NCBI GenBank assembly: GCA_003550325.1
Contig: QKWP01000041.1
Coordinates: 599,026 to 663,025 of the forward strand
Reading direction: 5' to 3'
From: Gigaspora rosea
Lineage: Eukaryota; Glomeromycota; Glomeromycetes; Diversisporales; Gigasporaceae
DNA length: 64,000 bases
Position 1 is the first letter of the stretch, and each line of letters opens with the position of its first letter. The position numbers and the translations under genes were made by a program. Below are positions 1 through 11,691 of this stretch, in pieces. The notes under the pieces were generated by a model. The model was not told the origin of the DNA. It saw nothing but the letters and a program-made list of their open reading frames with translations, and did not search any database.

Positions 1-354
1 AACCATACGATTAATTGGGTGGGATATGTATCGTACTGGTAAATTCTATGTCAACCGGTTTGATTGGCATAGTGCGGCAGGTCATTCCTGGGAATTCACT
101 AAAAGAAGTGTCATGTCGGGTAATGTCGAAGGTTAAGTATTAGAGGGTAGATGGGCTTAGCGAATAATCAGAGGATTTAAATAGACAATTCCCGTAGTTG
201 GGTTGTAGGTATGGCAGCTAGTGTGGAACCTTAGGGCGGACCACTTAAATTAGACACCAAAAGTGTACGTGTGGCTAGTTGTATTCTTGTTACTGTTGTA
301 AAAGTCTGTATATCTTAAAAATTCTAATAAAGCACTTGCCAGCGAGACTGCCAA
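1..354 (+). other. Left edge: short open frame cut by the window, then possible 3' flank
   Basis: A frame open from base 2 ends at a TAA at 134-136 (44 codons, no start in the window). It is less AT-rich than what follows, and an AATAAA lies at 326-331, about 190 bp after the stop. This could be the 3' end of a gene or of a retroelement that starts outside the window. I recognise no domain. The sequence from about 355 on is a repeat, so any gene ends before it. Confidence 0.2.
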
Positions 355-1290
355 AGATTAAATATATATATATAAAATTACTATAAACTTTGAAGAGATA
401 ATGTTTTTAAGTCTACATATTAACTTAAAATCTAATTTTTCAGAAATATAGGACAAGAGGAGGAGAAAAAGGTAGTACAAAAATTGGGTTAAAATTTTGA
501 TGATTTTGCACAAAACAAAAATGTAACTTTGCCAAAAACAAATATTTAATAATTTCAAGATAATAAATATATGTAAAATCATGCTTTGAACAACTTTACT
601 TAGGCGACCAAAGTAGGTTATCTTGTAAGAAAAATAGGTTACCTATGTACTAAAATAAAAATTTTTGAGTTTTCAATATAAACCCCCTTTTTTTATCAAG
701 ATAACCTACTTTGGGCGCTTAAGCAAAGTTGTTGGCATGCAATTTTACTTGTATTTAAGGTCAAAATGCTTTTTTCAGCTATTTACTAGATGAAAAATGG
801 GGTGGTCAAAGTTCAAAAAAAAATTTTTTTTGAACTTCGAAACTATTTCGACCCATTTTTACCCTAGTAAATAGCTGAAAAAACATGTTTTGACCTTGGG
901 CACAAATAAAATTGCATGCCAAACAACTTTGCTTAAGTGCCCAAAGTAGGTTGGTTATCTTGATAAGAAAAAGGGGTTTTATATTGAAAACTCAAAATTT
1001 TTTAATTTAGTACATAGGTAAACCATTTTTCTTACAAGGTAATCTACTTTGGTCGCCTAAGTAAAGTTGTTCAAAGCATGATTTTACACATATTTGTTAT
1101 CTTAAAATTGTTAAATATTTGTTTTTGGTGAAGTTACATTTTCGTTTGTGCAAAATCGGCAGCCTAATTTTTGTACTATCTTTTTCTTCTCCCCTTGTTC
1201 TTTATTTGTAAAAAATTAGATTTTAAGTTAATATGTAGACTTAAAAATATTATCTCTTCAAAGTTTATAGTAATTTTATATATATTTTTT
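355..1290. repeat. Large nested foldback (palindromic) element
   Basis: The stretch folds on a centre at 823/824 (GTTC, nine A, eight T, GAAC). The left arm (355-823) and right arm (824-1290) are imperfect reverse complements over about 465 bp. Each arm also contains a smaller inverted pair built on AGTAGGTTATCTTG and AACAACTTTGCTTA (about 589-735 in the left arm), so it is a palindrome within a palindrome. There is no coding potential and I found no clear target duplication. It resembles foldback or MITE-type elements. Confidence 0.8.
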
Positions 1291-2024
1291 TTATAATTTT
1301 ATATATAAAAAATTTATATGTAACAAATCGGATGTCTGATATTCAAATTTTTGTAAAAATTTTATATATAAATATATGGATTTTAAAAAATTGTTATATA
1401 GTCTGGGAGTCAAGCTAGTGTCTGAAATTGGATTGCAGAGTCTGTGGACTGCAACAAATTTTAAATTTCCGCAACCAAAATCTGAAATACAAATACAAAT
1501 TCTGCACATAAATTTGCAAATTTTACTTATAAATTTTGATTAATTGCTTCTATTTGCAAGTAAATTTTTATAAATTCTTATACTCTGTAACTATTTTTTA
1601 TTTAGTTCAGCTTGCAACTAATTTAAAAATTGAATTTCAGATATTGGGTCAAGTGCTACTATATGGGGTATATAACATTATTTATGGATAATCTCTAAAA
1701 ATAATGATAATCAGAAAAAGAAAATAAATACAGAAAATAAACTAGTAAATTTTGAGGAGTTTGAGGTTGAAAAGTTGGTTGCAACAGATGACAAAATAAT
1801 GTATAAAAAAGATTGGAACACTTAGATTGAAGAAAATAATAGGAATAATGAGAAAATGGAAAAAGCAGCACTAGATTGTAAGTGTGAGAAATGAATTAGA
1901 AAAGTTAAAGAATTTCAGATAGCTATCTATAAAATAAAAAATATTGAAGGTGAACTTGCTAAAGGAATAATTCAAATTGGTAGTTGTAATTAAAAAGAAG
2001 TTTTAAATGGATAGACATAAAGTA
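1291..2024. other. AT-rich stretch with a decayed coding relic
   Basis: No intact gene. About 1730-2000 reads in pieces as a lysine/glutamate-rich polypeptide with several stops. Its fragment VEKLVATDDKIM resembles VLVANNDEIM read near 7555-7585, so both may be decayed copies of one repeated gene. The relation rests on eye alignment only. Confidence 0.3.
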
Positions 2025-2567
2025 CAGTTTACTCCTGTTAATATCAACCCCGTTAATATCAACCTTCTGTTAATATCAACTTTATCAATGAAACAAATTT
2101 CTATATATAAAAATTCTCCTGCATATATCAACCAGTAATGGCAAATAACAAGGTTATAAAAATTTTTATGAAAATGACTATAAATGATATGTCATTTTAA
2201 AATGACAACAACATTTATTATAAAAAAATTTTATACAAACTATGGCAAAATGACAAGTCATAAAAAATATTTTTATAAATGACATTAAAATGACAAATAA
2301 ATGACAGTATCACTATTATCAAAAACATTACCAAAAAAATAATTATCGATGATCATAAAATTCATCACATTCCTTCAAATCAGCTGAATTCGATACTATC
2401 TATATATTTCTAAATTGGACTTTCCTTATAAATGCAAAATAACTCCCAAAAGTGTAATTTCAAATTATGATCGAATTAAGCTTAATTCTGGCCATTACTC
2501 AAACCATGCCCTAGACGCTATTTTGCATTTTTTACAGTTTAACATCCATTCCTGGTTTAATGTGATT

Positions 2568-2763
2568 TAGTGTTCCAAATTGTTAGTTGAAAAACCTACT
2601 AGTTGACAACTTTTCAACTAATCGATTTAAAAAAAAGTTAAACAACTAATCAATTTATTATTAACTGGTTCGATTACAATTAATTGCTAGTTATCAACTT
2701 GTTATCAACTAGTTATTCAACTAACTATAATTTATATTAATCAACTAGATGATATAACAGAAA
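2568..2763. mobile_element. Isolated hAT-type terminus
   Basis: TAGTGTTCCAAAT at 2568-2580 is identical to the terminal 13 bases of the complete hAT at 46,788. It is followed by the same style of subterminal repeats (TAGTTGA, CAACTAG, GTTATCAACT). No matching right end is found nearby, so this is a truncated copy lying inside the pogo-like element. Confidence 0.55.
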
Positions 2764-3252
2764 TCACAACCATGGATTGGTAACTAATAATACTTCTCGG
2801 TTTGAGATGAATCTGGTGTGCATTTTTTTTATTTCAACTTTGCCAATTTTCAGTATGTTTTACATCAACAGGTTATCCTCCAAAGCATAAAGGCATTATT
2901 CTTTGTATATAATATAAATTGCTCCAGGTACCAATCATAGAGTCAATACTTTACAGTTGCTATTTTTCAATTTTCACTTATTGAAGAATGATTTGGGCGA
3001 TTCTTAACGTAATATATTAATAATAATAAACGTAGTTCATATTTATTAATAATATAATAATTTAAGTAGTTCTTTTAATGTCGCATGTTTCATTTTTTTC
3101 AATTATACTTAAATCGTTCTTTTTTGTTTTATATCTATATTTAATTAACTTTTTTTTTAAATCACTACTAGATATTAGACCTACCATAAATCATAGATTA
3201 GATTTAACCATTTTTTAATCAATTTTACAGTATATAATCTATTATATTATAG

Positions 3253-3354
3253 TAGAGCTTGGATTCATTATCTGTTTTCATATTCAATTTAACGGATATT
3301 TGACAGATTTTATTATTAACTTTAGTATACAAGTGATAACAAATTCAAGTTCTA
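3253..3354. mobile_element. 102-bp MITE with TAGAGCTTG ends, copy 1
   Basis: It starts TAGAGCTTGGATTCATTATC and ends CAAGTTCTA. A related copy lies at 9297-9396. Both have the inner motifs ATCCGTTATC / GATAACGGAT in degenerate form. The flanking octamers (tattatag, tattgtgg) match at only five positions, so the target duplication is decayed or absent. Confidence 0.55.
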
Positions 3355-3385
3355 TATTGTGGTTATAATATTCTGTGAAATATAA

Positions 3386-3526
3386 GTGAACAATCTACAT
3401 TTTTTTCAAATTTCCATTACATAATAAGCGAGATATAAAATAGTGAAACTATTAANGTGAACAATCTACATTTTTTTCAAATTTCCATTACATAATAAGC
3501 GAGATATAAAATAGTGAAACTATTAA
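3386..3526. repeat. Exact 71-bp tandem duplication with an N at its junction
   Basis: Bases 3386-3455 are repeated at 3457-3526 with no difference seen. The only ambiguous base in the window (n, 3456) sits at the join. This is what a scaffolder leaves when two contigs with unmerged overlapping ends are joined. It is more likely an assembly artefact than biology. Confidence 0.85.
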
Positions 3527-3527
3527 A

Positions 3528-3834
3528 GGAGGGAGACCGTATATGTTTAACCGATTTAACTCTAATATTACTAGGAGATAAGTTTCTGATTTACTCGAAT
3601 AAAGGTCTCTTCAGCTATACACTAGCTTACTTCCTTTATTTTCCTTAAGTAAAATCGGAGGGAACTCCTTTTCATTTGTCTCTCTCTTTATTGAAGTCAA
3701 ATTCATATACATTTGAATTTAATATACGACACATTGATGTGTTATTTGCTATGTTAACATACTGCAGTACTGTTTAATACTATGTGCTTTTCAACAATGG
3801 TAGTTTATAATCTGTGCCCCTTAACACGCATATG
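3528..3834. repeat. LTR-like remnant, inverted relative of 50,890-51,330
   Basis: The segment contains GATTTACTCGAATAAAGGTC followed by a CTT-rich stretch and AAGTAAAATCG. The reverse complement of about 51,170-51,270 has the same order of motifs, including the AATAAA. Similarity resumes after the inserted MITE, at about 4088-4150 (ACATGTTAACGTGTTA). The layout suggests an old solo LTR or similar dispersed repeat. I see no coding remains. Confidence 0.45.
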
Positions 3835-4087
3835 CAGTGTTGTCACTTGGACGTGTCCATACTATATTTTTTGTCCAACATCCAAGATTGTCCAAAATCG
3901 TCCAAGCCTATGTCCCATGTTTAACTAATTAATAAAGTAATTTAAAAAAAATATATAATTATATATTTTTTTAGGTGCTGGACTCATTGGTGAAAAAATT
4001 AAAATAGATTATCTTAATAAAATTTTAAGCAATTTTAATTTAAAAAAATGTCCAAAATGTCCAAAAAATGTCCAAGTGACAACACTG
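3835..4087. mobile_element. 253-bp hAT-type MITE
   Basis: Terminal inverted repeats CAGTGTTGTCACTTGGAC (3835) and GTCCAAGTGACAACACTG (to 4087), perfect over 18 bp. Flanking octamers are cgcatatg (3827-3834) and cgcatata (4088-4095), seven of eight matching, as expected for a hAT. The interior is AT-rich with repeated TGTCCAAA motifs near the right end. It sits in the LTR-like remnant. Confidence 0.85.
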
Positions 4088-4494
4088 CGCATATATGCTA
4101 ACATGTTAACGTGTTATAAAGATTTTACAAAAAGGGGCTATTTATGTTAATCATCAAAGTTTACACGAATTGACTAATATACAAAAATAGAAATGTAAGT
4201 TTTAATACAAATTTGGGGGTAAACTAATCAGATCAAAAGCTTTTAATAAAATTAATATTAATCACTTTCAGAATGCCTACAAAAAATTAGTATTTTAAAC
4301 TCTAGTATTAACTTAATTACAAACTTATACTCTAACTAAAAGCTAGAATAATAACAGCCTATGGTCTTACCAAACCAATTTATATTCTATTTGAAATAAA
4401 CCAAAATAAAATCTACTTTCTACTCTCAAATGTCAATAGTATCGAATAAAGGTGACAGTCATGTGAGTGTATGTGAGAATCAAAATAGTCGAAT

Positions 4495-4795
4495 CAGCAA
4501 CTATTCTAATAGCTCTTTATGATTAGTTTTAAATAATCATTCTAACAGCTCTTTATGGTTAGTGTTAAATAATCATTCTAACAGCTCATTATAGTTAGTA
4601 TTAAATAATCATTCTAACAACTTTTGTTGATTAGTGTTAAATAATTATTCTAATAGTTTTTTATGATTAATGTTAAGTAATCATTCTAGTAGCTCTTTAT
4701 AGTTAGCGATAAATAACTGTTTTAAACTCCTTATGGTTATGTTAAATAATCATTCTAACGACTCTTTATTGTTGCCATTCTAACAAGCTCTTTCG
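4495..4795. repeat. 36-bp minisatellite, about eight copies
   Basis: The unit is roughly CATTCTAACAGCTCTTTATG followed by GTTAGTGTTAAATAAT. Early copies keep a 36-bp period and later copies are more diverged and shorter. It is non-coding. Confidence 0.8.
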
Positions 4796-5185
4796 GATAA
4801 GCATTTAGTGTTTGGATTAGGATAGTTGAGATATGGTTCATGATTTGTAAGATATTTGATCAAATATTATAGTCTCTCATCAACAAACAGCGATGTTTAA
4901 TTGATAGATGTCACTATAATGAGCTTTTAAATATATATTTTCAAAATTTTTTGTATCAATGCAAATATCAATGTGATTATTAAATGACAAGTATAGTCAT
5001 AAAAAGATAAATAATTTTTTTATGACAAATATGACTTGTCATATGACAAGGTGTCATTGATTTTTAAATGACAATGTGCCATCACTGTATCAACTTTATT
5101 AATATTCCTTGTTGATATCCATCCCTATTAATATAAAATAATTTTTTATAATAAATATTCCCCATTGATATCTCTAGCCAATAAG

Positions 5186-5932
5186 AATTGATAATCCGCT
5201 AGTCAACATAGTATAATGTGATACAGATTACATATAAAAATTACTATAGGCAAAATGTGGCGTGCTTTCATTTAAAATCTTTTCTTACTAAGTTAATAAC
5301 AAGTTCACTAATTGAACATTGTAAAGCTCGTTGAGATGCATCTAATGGTAGTTAAATTATCCAAATCGGCCTAGTAGTTGGCGAGATATTGTTGAAAAAT
5401 GATTGGCCGACTATATAAAATCTCTATGTAAACAATATTAGTTTACATAGAGATTTTATATAGTTAGCCAATTATTTTTCAATAATATCTCGCCATCTAC
5501 TGGCCGATTTGGATGATCTAACTACCATTAGATTTATCTCGATAGTATCTTAATGAGCTCTACAACTTTTAATTAGTGGACATGTACTGTTAACTTAGTA
5601 AAATTTTTTTCAAATAGAAACATGCCACATTTCGCCTATAGTGATTTTTATATACTAGGTTATCAGGAGCTGATAGATGTCTGAAGCAATAATATATATA
5701 CTGTATACTGTAATTTTTAAATATGTATAACATAATTGATCACGTTGTTTTTTGTTTTTTTTATGATATGCAGAGATATGTTGTGTTACCAAATCAAAAG
5801 TTTGATTGGATAGCTTTAACAGATATTGCATGAAATGGAGTAGAAGTAAAAACGTCCTCGCTACGCTTCGGACAATAATCTGCATCACATTATACTATGA
5901 CCACTCTCTAGTTGACTGGCGGATTATCAATT
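5186..5932. mobile_element. 747-bp inverted-repeat element inside the pogo-like element
   Basis: The left edge AATTGATAATCCGCTAGTCA pairs with the right edge TTGACTGGCGGATTATCAATT. CATAGTATAATGTGAT and its complement also recur just inside each end. Between the arms is a separate 420-bp palindrome. About 5850-5872 carries TCCTCGCTACGCTTCGGA, related to 8984 and 44,106. No transposase frame is present. Confidence 0.6.
5233..5653. repeat. 420-bp palindrome
   Basis: Arms of about 205 bp fold on a short loop (AATATTAG, near 5443). The inner stem TATATAAAATCTCTATGTAAAC pairs perfectly. The rest, including GGCGAGATATTGTTGAAAAA and its partner, differs by scattered changes. A transcript through it would form a long hairpin. 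Confidence 0.85.
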
Positions 5933-6324
5933 AAATAAAAAATTACATGATATGACAGATTTACCAATCAGAAAAGTTGACAAGTAATACCGATAGTATA
6001 CTTATCTTTTGTTTTAAAATGCAGTTTCTTATTGGTTAAAGCTTTATAATACATGAATAGCCAATCCCTTTTTGTTATCATCCCCCATATATATCAACCA
6101 AATCACTGAATTCAAATAGATTGATATTAACAAGGATAAACTTGTAATAGATAATTATTCAAGATTTGCTAAAAAAGTATACAAAATTCTGGAATAGTTC
6201 TTGAAATTTACTGAAGATAACAATTCAAATAACTACTGTGATACTATATTGTGCTATCAAACTAATCTAAATAATAGTAATATGATTTGTTATACAGATC
6301 ATATATATAACTTTTTAATAATAA

Positions 6325-6905
6325 GTCAAATAATTGATACACCCAAATTTTATATGTAAATTTGGTCAAATTTTACTTTTTCAACTTATTTAGCAAGAAG
6401 AAGCTGTTAGTTTAGTTTCTAGGTCTAAGTTTGCAATTTCTCTAGCATTAGAAGGTCTTCTTATAAAATTTTAAAGATAGTTTATAATAAAATTGCAACT
6501 AATCATGCTAATAAAGTTAGCCAATTTTTTGACAATTTTTACTATTTGTTTATAAGTGTTTATATATAAGTGATGCATATCATTTCACCAAATTAGACAA
6601 TAGTGTCTGTCAATTCAGTTAATAGCCCTAATTGTCTAATTTAGTAAATGATATACATTACTTATAATTACTTATAAATAAATAGTAAAAATCATCAAAA
6701 AATTTGCTAACTTCATTAGTATGATTATTTGCAATTTAATTATAAATTACCTTTTTTTATTTTATAAAAAAACCTTCTAATGCTAGAAAAATTGCAAACT
6801 CAGACCAGAAACTAAACTAATAGCTTCTTCTTGCTAAATAAGTTGAGAAAGCAAAAATTTATTTAAATTTTATATATGAAATTTGGGTGCATCAATTATT
6901 TGACC
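6325..6905. repeat. 580-bp foldback element
   Basis: The left end GTCAAATAATTGATACACCC pairs with the right end GGGTGCATCAATTATTTGAC. Complementarity continues inward through GCAAGAAGAAGCTGTTAGTT and TTTGCAATTTCTCTAGCATT to a centre near 6615. It is non-coding and lies outside the pogo-like element. Confidence 0.8.
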
Positions 6906-8977
6906 TATAAAAAAATTTTACATATGATATATTGTGTTACTAATAAAAATATATCTATGCACTATCAAAAATCTATAGATATAGGTAATACTAGAGTAAT
7001 TAGAAACAAAAACTTTAAAAAATGAAGATAAAAAAACAAAAATAAAAATAGAACTCTTGTTAACTTATCCAAAGCTCATAACAATAAATAATACTGAGAA
7101 CATAAAGGAAAGTAGTCAAACTAAAATCAAAATTAAAAAGAATAAAAATAAAGCTTGCCTTGATAGCTCTAGAAGCTTTAAAATTGATGATAAGAAAATC
7201 TGAAAAGCTAAGACAAATAAAACCAAGATATTTATATATAAGCAAAAACTAGCAAATAAATGCATCAAGTTGAATATTATTGTCAAAAAAAGCAGGATAT
7301 TGGAAAGTTAGCTAAGAGAGAACATAATAACAAAACTGAAATCAATAATGAAACTTCTAAAATTGTTAGAAAAGCTATCAATATGGATCACACAGATAAA
7401 AATCTTGAATCTGGTCTTGAAAATAGTATTACAATACCTTTTGGGATTTTCAAAAAATGCTAAAATAGATATTGTTAGAAAAAAAAGTTGAAAAAGTGGT
7501 CCTGGAAGAGGAAAGTATAGATAACAAAGTTTTAGATAAAAATAACTATAAAGTATTGGTTGCAAATAATGATGAAATAATGAAGAAAAAAACTATAAAA
7601 AAGAAAAACATCTAGAAGAATCCCTATACTAAAAGTGGAATAAAAGGTTTCAAATAAGCTATAAAAAATAGATAATGTATCTAAAACAGATAGGAAAGCT
7701 ATCCAAAATATCAAATGTATTAAAAATGGCAAAATAGTAATATCTGAAGTTGGTGATATAAATAAATATACAGTTGTCTTTCTCTAATCTGAACCTCTCT
7801 AAACTGAACACTATTAAACTCTCTTTAAACCAAACAAAATCTTTTAGAACATTTGTAAATTTTATTATAAAGTTCACTTAAGCCATATATAACTTTTTGA
7901 AAACTAAACTTTTCTAAATTTTTACATAATAAAAAAAAGCAGTCCTGGCAGTTCAGATTAGAAAGAGTTGACTGTATAGATATTATTGAGACCATTAATA
8001 GAGAAATAGTTGATTATCTATTTGATCCTAGAACTATTTGTCCAAATATTCTATATAGATCCTAAAGATACATTGTACAAATAAGAAGTTAGAGAAAGCA
8101 TATTTATATATAAAATATATAAAATAAGCAGAAAAGATTGCTAGCTTTGTAATCTGGGCCAAGTCAAATTAATAGATCACAAGGTTGCTGTGCCAAAATA
8201 GCAGATCTGCCATTTCTGCTAAGATTAGTAGTTTTTGCCATATTAGCAGATTAGGAAGAACTAGTACAAATAATAGATCCAATAGTTCTGGCAGAAATAG
8301 CATTCCTTTTAACATAGAACATTTTATTATATATACAGGTAGTATTTGGCCACTATGTAGGCATGTTTGATATGATCTTATAATTATATTAATAAAAGAC
8401 ATACTCTAATTGATTCTATAAATTACATCATATTTTCTTTTAAATTGCCAAATTACATTATAAACATAAACTTACTTGCTTGTATAAATACTAACAACTA
8501 CAACATACCACAGCACAGTTCCATGTCTTTGTGCTTATATGACTCACTGTTAATAGTTGCTCTGTTAGCCTTGATTTCTGAGAGGTACTTGCAGATTAAT
8601 ACCAGTTGACCAGGACAATTAATTTTAGCAGCTAGGTCAGCCAAGAATTTGGCATTGGCCCATATCACTATTAATGATGAAACTTTCTATTTTTTACTTA
8701 ACTTAGGGTATAATAGTTGTAATTATTAGAATATTCATATGCTTTTACATTAATGATGCCTGATGAATGACAAGCTATAAATATTAACTGTTAAGTTAAA
8801 ATACCCCTATTTAAACATTTGTATCATGCCAATAAAATATTTATTTATATCCCATATTGCTTATCCATACCATACTAATCTTTAGTAATCTTGTTTATCA
8901 AAAAATTATATATAAAGTTATATCACTTATTTACCAATAAGTATAACAATTATTTATTCATTTAAAATATTCGAAAT
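6906..8977. other. AT-rich region with decayed coding fragments, no intact gene
   Basis: A short plus-strand frame at 7260-7463 (67 codons, lysine/asparagine-rich) continues as broken pieces to about 7745. Part of it resembles the relic at 1730-2000. I treat the whole as a decayed gene of unknown function. From 7750 to 8977 I see only AT-rich sequence. The overlapping small frames at 8169-8402 on both strands arise from short repeats of GCAGATCTGCC / TTAGCAGATTAG type. Confidence 0.3.
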
Positions 8978-9235
8978 AATTATTATCCGGAGTGTAACGA
9001 AGGACATTTAAGGATTACGCATGGTGATACAAAAATTACGTTTATGATGCATAAATAGCTACATTTTTGATTCATCTCATCAGTATAGTATAATTAAATG
9101 TAAATTTGAAAATTCATGTCTGTCCGCACGCGTGTCTAAATTTGTACTTTAGTGTAACATAAACAAATACACGTTTTTATAATGATAATTATAGGCTCCG
9201 GACACACAATGCTACGCATTAACCTAGGACTATTA
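8978..9235. mobile_element. Fragment of the hAT family seen complete at 43,362-44,377
   Basis: TCCGGAGTGTAACGAAGGAC, GGTGATACAAAAA, TGTCTGTCCG and GCATTAACCTAG occur here in the same order as at about 44,106-44,313. That is the 3' half of the complete copy. Neither terminus is present. Confidence 0.55.
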
Positions 9236-9296
9236 TAAATTTCTTATTTTATTGATATAACTTATTAAGTTTCTTATTAAAATTAATTTACTGATT

Positions 9297-9396
9297 TAGA
9301 GCTTGATCCGTTATCCGTTTTCATATTAAATTTAAAAGATATTAACGGATTATATTATTAAATTTGGCATTCAACGGATAATGGATTCAAGCTCTA
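9297..9396. mobile_element. 100-bp MITE with TAGAGCTTG ends, copy 2
   Basis: It starts TAGAGCTTGATCCGTTATCC and ends GGATTCAAGCTCTA. The flanking octamers tactgatt and atctgatt match at six positions, compatible with an old hAT-type 8-bp duplication. It is related to 3253-3354. Confidence 0.6.
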
Positions 9397-9985
9397 ATCT
9401 GATTCTTTTTCATGAAAATTTATGTACAAAATGCTGATTTTAGCCTTATCTGAATTTAAAGTGTAGGACATCAATGATGTTCTATTTGCATTTGCAATGT
9501 TATAAAATAACAGCTTTATAAAAGTTCTGTCAGTATCATTTGATCTGCAACTCCCAAAGTTTGAAGTGGAGCCATGGCGCAGCTACGATATCCTGACTGC
9601 CGCACATAAAATGAGCGGCAATTCGGCCTGCATTAAATTTATTTAGGCTAATGATCTTCAAGCTTCATAATTTTGGTTGGAAATTATTTTTTTAATTTTT
9701 TTTAGTTACAAAAGGGAAATTTTTAGGAAATAGGCGTGCTCTATGTCATAATTGACTCAAGAACATTTTTTCACTTAGTGAGCTCTACGTAATTTTGACC
9801 TAATTCTTTTTTTGCCGTGCACTTTTTAGGATAGCCATGATAAATTTGGGTGCCACCATGGTATCTTCAGTCACCGAAAATTTTGATCTCAGAAATTTAC
9901 AAATCATGTAAATTTACGAATGACATGAAAACTGTTTACTAAAATCTACCACAAAATTTCGTAAAATTACGATAATTTTAAATCC
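9397..9985. other. Intergenic, nothing recognised
   Basis: AT-rich with a less AT-rich patch around 9570-9620. No frame, repeat or RNA gene that I can support. Confidence 0.5.
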
Positions 9986-10112
9986 TAGGTTAGGATGGAT
10001 AAGTCCGGTCCAGTCCGTCCGTCCTAATAAGACCAGTCCGGTAATGAAAAACGGTCCCGCTAGCGGAGAAAATTAAATCAAATGACATCGGAAATTGAAA
10101 TGAGCGATTGCA

Positions 10113-11290
10113 AAATATTTTTTTTACGGCTATTTTCATAATTCCTGGAACATCTGATAAAAATTGACCGAATGATGTTTCGGCGGATTCGATTAAGTTT
10201 ATGATTTCGGGGAATAAGAATCAGATACGTAATTTAATAAGATCAGGTGACTAATATATATTACAATAAGACTAAATATCGTAAGTCGTAAAATTTCAAT
10301 TCCTATTCTTTGGCGCCAAACGAATCCTTTATTCATTCTAATTATTTTTCGACGAAAATTTGTTTTAAAAAATTGAATTAAATTTCAATTCATATTCTTT
10401 GGCAAGATCCATTTTCGTTCAATTGAAGCCTTTATTCATTTCTAATTATTTTTCGTTTCTTGTCGAAGACAAAAATTGGGTTTTAAAAAATTGAATTATA
10501 TTTCAATTCTTATATCTATTTTCGTTCAAACGAAGCCTTTATTCACTTCTAATTATTTTTCGTTTCATGTCGAGTATGAAAAATTCGGTTTTAAAAAATC
10601 GAATTAAATTTCAATTCCTATTCTTTGGCAAGATTCATTTTCGTTCAAACGGAGTCTTTATTTATTTCTAATTATTTTTAGTTTCATGTCGAAGACGAAA
10701 ATTTAGTTTTTAAAAATTTGTATAAAATTTCAATTCCTATTCTTTGACAAGATCCATATTCGTTCAAACGAAGGCATTTATTCATAATTATTTTTCGTTT
10801 CTTGTCGAAGACGAAAAAAACGTTTTTAAAAAATTAAACTAAATTTCGATTCCAATTCTTTGGCAAGATCCATTTTCGTTCAGACGAAGGCATTTTATTT
10901 TTAAAGAATTTGGGATATCTCAATTCATGATCATATTTAACTTTTTAATAGCGGCACCTATATATATATTTGTTATAAAAGTCTAATTTATATTCGATTC
11001 CTTTTTTTACATTTTTTGTTAAGGTTTATTGGTTGACATGAATAGTTTTTTCCATAAATTTTCGTACAAACTAAGCACACCAATTATGTTGGACAAGCAT
11101 TCGATCGAAAATTTAAAATCGTTGATATTATTGTATGACAATCGTAAAAAATGATCATGATACAAAAATAGCTTTTATTAATTATTTTATTATACCGAAG
11201 AATCAATAACTTATCGAATTCGGCCGAAACATCATTCGGTCAATTTTTATCAGGTGTTCCAGGAATTATGAAAATAGCAGTAATATTTTA
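10113..11290. repeat. Nested inverted-repeat unit with ~75-bp arms
   Basis: The left arm (10,113-10,205) reads CTATTTTCATAATTCCTGGA then ATGATGTTTCGGC. The right arm (about 11,200-11,290) is its reverse complement with few changes. A third, diverged arm lies alone at about 11,868-11,935, just outside the enclosing element. The span contains the ~115-bp array. Confidence 0.7.
10291..10905. repeat. ~115-bp tandem repeat, about six copies
   Basis: Units start with AATTTCAATTCCTATTCTTT, then AAGATCCATTTTCGTTCAAA and CTAATTATTTTTCGTTTCTT. Copies begin near 10,291, 10,381, 10,501, 10,607, 10,727 and 10,843. The first and third units are shortened by internal deletion. Non-coding. Confidence 0.8.
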
Positions 11291-11301
11291 ATTAGCTATT
11301 T

Positions 11302-11691
11302 GGGTAATGGACTAGGAAAACCCATCTCTGAAGGGGATTTTCCATTTTGAGAAAATAGCGATTAATTGTTTGTGAAACCTAAATTTTACCCCTGAATTTT
11401 TTGTTTATTTTTAGATATCAATTACTGAATAAACAATGTCATGTGATTATGAACCACTGATTGACCAATCTAATTTAATTGAGCCGTCAATCTTTTGTTG
11501 TAAATCTATTTTTAGAACACGATCGTTAAAAATTTGGGATGCATTCAAGTTAAAATATCTCGATAAATTATTATATTAACATAGGATAAAAAGTGAAATA
11601 CATATAGATATAAACCAGAACTTTAATTTGAATCAAAAATCTCGAAATTGATAAAAAAGTGTCAGAGATGGGTTTTCCTAGTCCATTGCCC
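11302..11691. mobile_element. 390-bp MITE
   Basis: Ends GGGTAATGGACTAGGAAAAC and GTTTTCCTAGTCCATTGCCC are near-perfect over about 30 bp, extending into CCATCTCTGA. ATTT occurs on both sides, but the true target duplication is uncertain. The interior is AT-rich and non-coding. Confidence 0.7.

Larger units (their letters stand above)
2025..6144. mobile_element. pogo/Tc1-mariner-like DNA transposon, non-autonomous
   Basis: The left end (2025) begins CAGTTTACTCCTGTTAATAT. The right end, read inward from 6144, begins CAAGTTTATCCTTGTTAATA. TA dinucleotides flank both ends (2023-2024 and 6145-6146), the target duplication of the Tc1/mariner superfamily. CxGTT...GTTAATATC ends are typical of the pogo/Tigger group. 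Further GTTAATATCAAC copies sit just inside the left end (about 2052-2090). The 4.1-kb interior carries no transposase frame. It is filled with other repeats: a hAT terminus, a hAT MITE, an LTR remnant, a minisatellite and a palindrome. Confidence 0.6.

Noticed and set aside
4495..4795. Regular 36-bp spacing suggested a CRISPR array
   Set aside because: Whole units repeat with no unique spacers, and the context is eukaryotic.
8169..8402. Overlapping frames on both strands
   Set aside because: Generated by short repeats; no domain, no flanking gene signals.
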